Shown here piece after piece: positions 59,177 through 64,000 of a DNA stretch of 64,000 nucleotides. Below the pieces are notes generated by a model. It searched no databases. It saw only the letters and a list, made by a program, of their open reading frames with translations, and was not told the origin of the DNA. Each line of letters starts with the position of its first letter. The first letter of the stretch is position 1. Source of the DNA: Siphonodentalium dalli (lineage: Eukaryota; Mollusca; Scaphopoda; Gadilida; Siphonodentaliidae); NCBI GenBank assembly GCA_032622095.1, contig CP136067.1:93054707-93118706 (forward strand), in the 5' to 3' direction. The translations under genes and the position numbers were made by a program.

Positions 59177-59198
59177 AGTCAGATGATAAATTTAAAAC

Positions 59199-59214
59199 GG
59201 CCCTTTTCAGGGCC
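59199..59214 (+). terminator. Histone-type 3'-end stem-loop of the lysine-rich gene
   Basis: AAAACGGCCCTTTTCAGGG then CCACACACA: 6-bp stem, UUUC loop, ACAC-type 3' flank as in histone mRNAs (ACCCA), 22 nt after the stop. Confidence 0.8.
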
Positions 59215-59424
59215 ACACACATTTCCCAAAAGGTTACTCTTTCATAGCTGAAAAAAACTAAACACGATTGTTCAATTCATAATTTATTCAACAACAAATA
59301 TTTGCAAGTATATTTTGTTTTAAATTATTCGTGGCGTGATTTTTTCAAAACGAAACATAGGGTACAAGGAACATTATTAGTTCTTAAGCAATGCTAAAAG
59401 TTTTTCTTTTTGAAAAAATTGGTT

Positions 59425-59440
59425 GGTCCTGAAAAGGGCC
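59425..59440 (-). terminator. Second, imperfect stem-loop downstream of the 59488 gene
   Basis: In sense: GGCCCTTTTCAGGACC then AACCA, with one mismatched stem pair, 11 nt past the first stem-loop. CAAAAAGAAAAA follows within 20 nt, similar to the purine-rich U7-binding element. Confidence 0.6.
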
Positions 59441-59451
59441 GTTTTTGTTTT

Positions 59452-59467
59452 GGCCCTGAAAAGGGCC
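59452..59467 (-). terminator. Histone-type 3'-end stem-loop of the 59488 gene
   Basis: In sense: AAAACGGCCCTTTTCAGGG with CC, perfect 6-bp stem and UUUC loop, 20 nt after the stop codon. Confidence 0.75.
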
Positions 59468-59487
59468 GTTTTGTACGACATCAAATT

Positions 59488-59781
59488 TCACTCCCCATTT
59501 TTCTCAGAGTGAGAATTTTGCTTTTGTTCCCCTGCCTCAGATAAAATAGGACAGCTAGACTCGGTTGGTATGGTTGCTGTTCTTTTTTGAATGATCAGCT
59601 TTGAACGGGCGGTCACTTCTCTTGCGTACCTGTCCCACATTATCTGCGGTATTATCCCCATAGTTCCTCTCAGTATCGCCATCAAGGGTTCGGGGATTGC
59701 AGTCATCTTTGAATGCAGAATAAGTCTGAAGATCCGTCTTGAACTTGTATCACGATTGCGCGGGCGGTAGAGAAAGCACAT
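59488..59781 (-). CDS. Small protein of the Polinton-like element, unrecognised
   Basis: 97 aa. The first 25 or so residues (MCFLYRPRNRDTSS...SKMTAI) match the start of the 58136 gene because the promoter and leader were duplicated; the rest (PEPLMAILRGTMGIIPQIMW, a basic middle, a polar C-terminus) is different. The matching leader followed by a conserved SKMTA suggests that translation may start at that internal ATG and that the leading part is 5' UTR. It ends in a histone-type stem-loop 20 nt after the stop, which supports it as a real transcription unit. There is no signal peptide or domain I recognise. Confidence 0.45.
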   Translation of the reverse strand: MCFLYRPRNRDTSSRRIFRLILHSKMTAIPEPLMAILRGTMGIIPQIMWDRYAREVTARSKLIIQKRTATIPTESSCPILSEAGEQKQNSHSEKNGE

Positions 59782-60764
59782 AATGCTTTGACGTTAAAAA
59801 TGACAAATGTTTCCTGACGTTGTGTTTCTTTTCAGTGCATTATCTGTTAGTTTCGTCATTTCGATATGTTATAGATTAAATTCAATTAATATGCAATTAA
59901 TTAAGATGTTTTAACATATGAATTCATCTTCGTTCATAAACGATGACCAAGTAAAGTTATCAAATGCAATGATCAAGAAAAATGTTCAGTATGTTTCTTG
60001 TGTTCAGTTTTTATGTATAAAATATGTACAAATCCAAAAACAAAAACTAGAAAGACATTCCATATTTTCCTAACGAGGTAACAAATATATCAAATCATGT
60101 GTACCAAATAATAGATAATGATCTAACGAAATTAAAAACATTTGTTTGATCGCTATACAATAATGATCAAGAAAAATATGCATGTTGATCCGTCTCTGAA
60201 AAAACACAACTTGAGGAAATACTTGTCAATTTTTAAGTTCAATGCGTTGTGTTTTCATTGACGCCCGTGTAACAATCTTGTGTTCAGTTTTATGTATAAA
60301 ATATGTACAATTCCAAAAACAAAAACTAGAAAAACATTCCATATTTTCCTAACGAGGTAATAAATATATCAATCATGTGTACCAAATAATAGATAACGAT
60401 CTAACGAAATTAAAAACATTTGTTTGATCGCTATACAATAATGATCAAGAAAAATATGCATGTTGATCCGTCTCTGAAAAAACACAACTTGAGGAAATAC
60501 TTGTCAATTTTTAAGTTCAATGCATTGTGTTTTCGTTGACGCCCGTGTAACAATCTTGTGTTCAGTTTTATGTATAAAATATGTACAATTCCAAAAACAA
60601 AAACTAGAAAAACATTCCATATTTTCCTAACGAGGTAATAAATATATCAATCATGTGTACCAAATAATAGATAATGATCTAACGAATGATCAAGAAAAAT
60701 ATGCATGTTGATCCGTCTCTGAAAAAACACAACGTCAGGAAATATTTGTCAATTTTAGACGCCC
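59782..60764. promoter_or_regulatory. Divergent intergenic module 2 with tandem expansions
   Basis: The first part (59782-60260) matches module 1 (58137-58600). Two more partial units of about 280 bp follow (starts marked by TCTTGTGTTCAG at 59996, 60276 and 60554). Each unit ends in the motif AACACAAC.T.AGGAAATA.T with TGTCAATTTT (about 60207, 60481, 60727), the one nearest PolB being the undamaged form. The module lies between the 59781 gene (minus) and PolB (plus). Confidence 0.65.
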
Positions 60765-60833
60765 GTGTAGAATTACACCTGCTTTTATAGCATCGAATCA
60801 TCGAATGCTATAAAAGCAGGTGTAATTCTACAC
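60765..60833. promoter_or_regulatory. Palindrome carrying a TATA box upstream of PolB
   Basis: Perfect 29-bp arms (60765-60793, 60805-60833) with an 11-nt loop. Each arm contains TATAAAAGC on one strand (plus-strand TATAAAA at 60809-60815), 58 nt before the PolB ATG at 60873, a plausible core promoter distance. Confidence 0.65.
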
Positions 60834-60872
60834 TTTACACTTCAACTCCGAAGAAGCCAGTCGCAATATTTT

Positions 60873-63800
60873 TTGCTGACAAAACTCAAGACAAAAATGT
60901 TTAAGAGAATTAAAAGACCTGTTTCAGACGACGCCACCAGCGAAGAAGATATTGTTAGAAAAAGACCAAGGCCTGCAGTTATTGAAGAGAGTGATATGGA
61001 AACTGATGGGGCAGAAAGTGAAGAAAGTTCTAGTGATGGGCAGATTGGACGCGGTCGAAGACAGAATAGAGAAATTAGTGGGAAGAGAAAGAGAAGTCTG
61101 GCTAGAGAGCGTGTTGTGTTCAATCCAACAAAATATTTCAAATTGGAGCTGAACTCGGAGAAATTTTCCAGAAAATTTAAATCAGCAGCACGACAATTTG
61201 GTGTGAAATTCGAGAAATTTACAGATCCAATCGAGAACATTCCAGAGATATTTGAGAAGTTGACAGAAGAATTGAAACAGAAATGTTCAGCAAATGAGAA
61301 GACAAGTATCAGAGTTACGATAAATCATCCAGGACTTGATATGAGCATTTTCATTCCATTCACAAAAGCCAGTGAATTGAATGGTGGGACACTCATGGAT
61401 AATATTCAAAATGTGGTTCAATCAAATGCAGACTTTACAATTTCGAAATCTTCGTTACAGATATTCCGGAAGGTGGTACACGACACTCACTACATTATGG
61501 ACCATTTGCAGACAAGAACAAGCTGACAAAAGTAAAAAGAAGTATTGTCCGGATTGAAAATGCTGATGATGTTATGTGTATGGCAAGATCTATTGTCGTC
61601 GGAATGTGTAAGGCAGATAGTGATGGATCTGCGTGCTGGTCAAAGAAATGGAAAAGAATAAGACAATCAATATACACAGCACAAACAGATGCAGCAAAAC
61701 ATCTACTCAACCGTGCTGGCATTCCACACGATACAGTTTGCAGTATCAATGAGTTCCACAAGATTCAAGAAATATTGTATCCAGAATATGTTGTGAAAAT
61801 TCACAATGAATTTGCTGGCGCTGGATTTCTATTTGAACCTGCAGAAATGTGTTCGGAGAGCAAATGTGTACACATCTACTACAGCAACAATCACTTCGAC
61901 ACCATAACATCAATCAAAGGATTTCTCGGCACCGGCTACTACTGCGAATTCTGTGACATTGGATTCAAAAGTCGTGGCGATCATCGATGCAGATTTGTTT
62001 GTGCATGCTGGTCATTGACACAGTGTAATTTCACAAATAGGGTGAAGTGTAGAACGTGTCGACGATCATTCAGAAGTAAATCTTGTTTCGATAACCATTT
62101 GAAGACGAAAGGAAAACAGAAAAGAAAAATATGTGATTTGGTTCAACTATGCAACAATTGTGATGAAGAAATTCTCACCAATAAATTAACCAGACATATA
62201 TGTGCGGGGTTGAAGAAATGCAAACATTGCAAAGAAATCGTTGAAGCAGATCACAGGTGCTACATTCCAAAATATGAATCACCGGAAAAGAAACCTGCAA
62301 AGATTCCATATGTATTCTTTGACTTTGAATGCAGACAAGACACAGGTGTTCATATTCCAAACTTCTGTGTTGCACATACCGCTTGTGGAGATTGCATGTG
62401 CAAACCAATCGAAGAAAAATGTGAAACATGCGGACCGGATTCCAGAGAATTTGTATTCAAGGGTGACAACGTTTTAACAGACTTCACAAACTGGTTATTC
62501 CACCAAGATCACAAAGGATGTGTTGCAATAGCACATAATGCTCAGGGATACGATGCACAGTTTCTACTTCAAGCACTCATACAAAGTGGAATTCATAAAC
62601 CAGAACTGATCATGAATGGAAACAAAATTCTCAGTTTAAAATGCAACAGCGTGAAAGTTATTGATTCTCTGAGTTTTCTGATGATGCCGCTTTCAAAGTT
62701 TCCACAAACTTTTCAGCTGAATGAGATGACGAAAGGACACTTTCCACATTGGGCGAATTCACCAAAGTTTCAAAATTACATTGGACCTTACTTGGCTTCT
62801 GATTACTACAAACCAGACATGATGAGCGTGGAAAATCGAGAGAAATTCTTTGAATGGTACAATGAGAAAATAGAAAATTACGTGATATTCAACTTCCAAG
62901 AAGAGATGGAGAAGTACTGCAAATCAGACGTGGATATTCTTCGCCGTGGATGTGGAAATTTCAGGAAATACATATTGGAAACAGAACAGATTGACCCGTT
63001 CATTGAGTCAATAACATTGGCGCAAGTTTGCAATTTGGCATGGAGGAAGAATTCAATGCCAGAGAAAACAATTGGAATCATTCCAGATGGTGGATACGCA
63101 TGTGCTAAAAACTATTCCATGAAAGCGATACGTTGGCTTCAACATCTATCATTGTCACGTATGATAACAATTAAGCATGCTTTGAATGGAGGAGAAATCA
63201 AGATTGGTGGACACTACGTTGATGGATATGAGGAAGCCACAAGAACAGTTTTTGAGATGAATGGATGTCTGTTTCATGGATGTCCAAAATGTTACAACAA
63301 CAGACAATACAAGAATCCCTATACGATGCTCACCATGGAAGAATTATATACAAGAACTCAACAGAAGAAAGGTGAACTGGAAAGTCTTGGTTACAGAGTT
63401 GAATCACTTTGGGGGCATCAGAACGACGAAAGAATGAAATCGGATGTGAAATTCAAACAACAAATGGAATCTTTCTACAAACATCGAGACCCCATTTTGC
63501 CAAGATAAGCATTGTTTGGTGGACGTACAAATGCCATCAAATTGTACGAGGAAATTGATCAAGATTCCACAAAAGAAATCAAGTTCATCGATGTGTGTTC
63601 GTTGTATCCATATTGCAACAAATATAAATTCTACCCTGTTGGACATCCAGAAATTTTGAGCCAAGAGCAGATCGATCAAGAACACATTAGAGACTATGCG
63701 GGACTTGTTAAATGTACAATTTTACCACCATCGAAATTGTATATTCCAGTTCTACCGATTCATTGTAACAACAAAATGGTTTTTACTTTGTGCAACACTT

Positions 63801-64000
63801 GCGCCATCAATGAGAACGAGACATGTAACCATTCAGAAGAAGATCGAGCTATAACCGGAGTGTGGACCATGCCAGAATTATTCAAAGCAATGGATGTTGG
63901 CTACAAAATACTTGATGTGTACCAAATTTGGCATTGGACAGATTGGACAGATGAAATATACAAATCCTATATCGACAAACATCTAAAGATCAAACAGGAA
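60873..64000 (+). pseudogene. Protein-primed family B DNA polymerase (Polinton/Maverick PolB), broken, runs off the window
   Basis: The N-terminal part (60873-61526, 217 codons) is acidic then basic (EESSSDGQIGRGRRQ) and holds a conserved-looking region to about 61440. The frame then shifts by one near 61440-61465 and continues (ATG at 61574, 644 codons): a Cys/His-rich zinc-binding stretch (about 61940-62275, CEFC, CRTC, CNNC, CKHC), ExoI FFDFEC, ExoII AHNAQGYDAQF, ExoIII YCKSDVDIL (3'-5' proofreading), then the palm. An in-frame TAA at 63506 breaks it; the same frame goes on to motif A DVCSLYP (63590) and to the window end. The enzyme replicates the element from a terminal protein primer. 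One shift and one stop suggest a recent pseudogene or assembly error. An alternative start is the ATG at 60897. Confidence 0.85.

Larger units (their letters stand above)
57571..64000. mobile_element. Polinton/Maverick-like virus-like element, partial
   Basis: A protein-primed family B DNA polymerase gene (60873 to the window end) and three smaller genes (57606-58136 minus, 58654-59176 plus, 59488-59781 minus) sit in divergent pairs with shared intergenic modules and shared 3'-end stem-loops, so they form one unit. Self-encoded protein-primed PolB with this domain order is the mark of Polintons/Mavericks and related adintovirus-like elements in animal genomes. Integrase, packaging ATPase, protease and capsid genes would lie to the right, beyond the window. 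Terminal repeats and target duplication were not found. PolB is broken twice. Confidence 0.75.

Noticed and set aside
57571-59781. A histone gene cluster, suggested by the stem-loops and divergent layout
   Set aside because: None of the ORFs resembles H1, H2A, H2B, H3 or H4 in sequence, and they adjoin a Polinton-type polymerase.

Overview
The window looks like the genome of an invertebrate animal, probably a marine one such as a mollusc or other lophotrochozoan. The species cannot be read from the sequence. It is AT-rich and non-coding over most of its length, and it holds an intronless rhodopsin-like GPCR gene, animal-type transposons (LINE, Crypton-like, CACTA-like, Mutator-like, hAT, TTAA/piggyBac-like, pogo-like) and a Polinton/Maverick-like virus-like element. 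No prokaryotic operon, rRNA or tRNA was recognised.

Layout. 1-12,009 is one old LINE copy cut open by three later insertions: a terminal-inverted-repeat (TIR) element (240-2468, TAC duplicated at the site), a tyrosine-recombinase (Crypton-like) element (4420-7040) and a CACTA-like element (8181-11333, TG duplicated) that itself carries a pogo-like MITE. 12-23 kb is non-coding and holds TTAA-type MITEs with a striking 69-bp hairpin, a fold-back element, a dispersed repeat and a hAT element (20212-21454, 8-bp target duplication). 23.9-25.3 kb holds the only ordinary-looking host gene, a class A GPCR on the minus strand, with a small acidic ORF behind it. 27.15-30.36 kb is a second LINE copy, 5' truncated, with one reading frame broken only by four stop codons. 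30.5-38.7 kb is dominated by fold-back and palindromic DNA, a second copy of the first TIR element split by a Mutator-like element with a 9-bp target duplication, and more hairpin MITEs. 39-48 kb is dispersed and tandem repeats plus a LINE relic on the minus strand. 49.04-55.01 kb is a nearly 6-kb inverted repeat with arms of about 1.9 kb around a minisatellite that changes orientation inside the spacer.

57.5-64.0 kb is the most interesting part. A Polinton/Maverick-like element shows a broken protein-primed family B DNA polymerase (exonuclease motifs and palm motif A visible, running off the window) and three small genes in divergent pairs. The intergenic regions are homologous modules with inverted motifs facing the genes on each side. 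Each small gene ends, 19-22 nt after its stop codon and in sense orientation, in a sequence that matches the metazoan replication-dependent histone mRNA stem-loop (6-bp stem, UUUC loop). None of these genes encodes a recognisable histone. This suggests that a virus-like element uses the host's S-phase, non-polyadenylated histone mRNA 3'-end pathway, perhaps to tie its expression to DNA replication. That inference is the main thing to test in this window.
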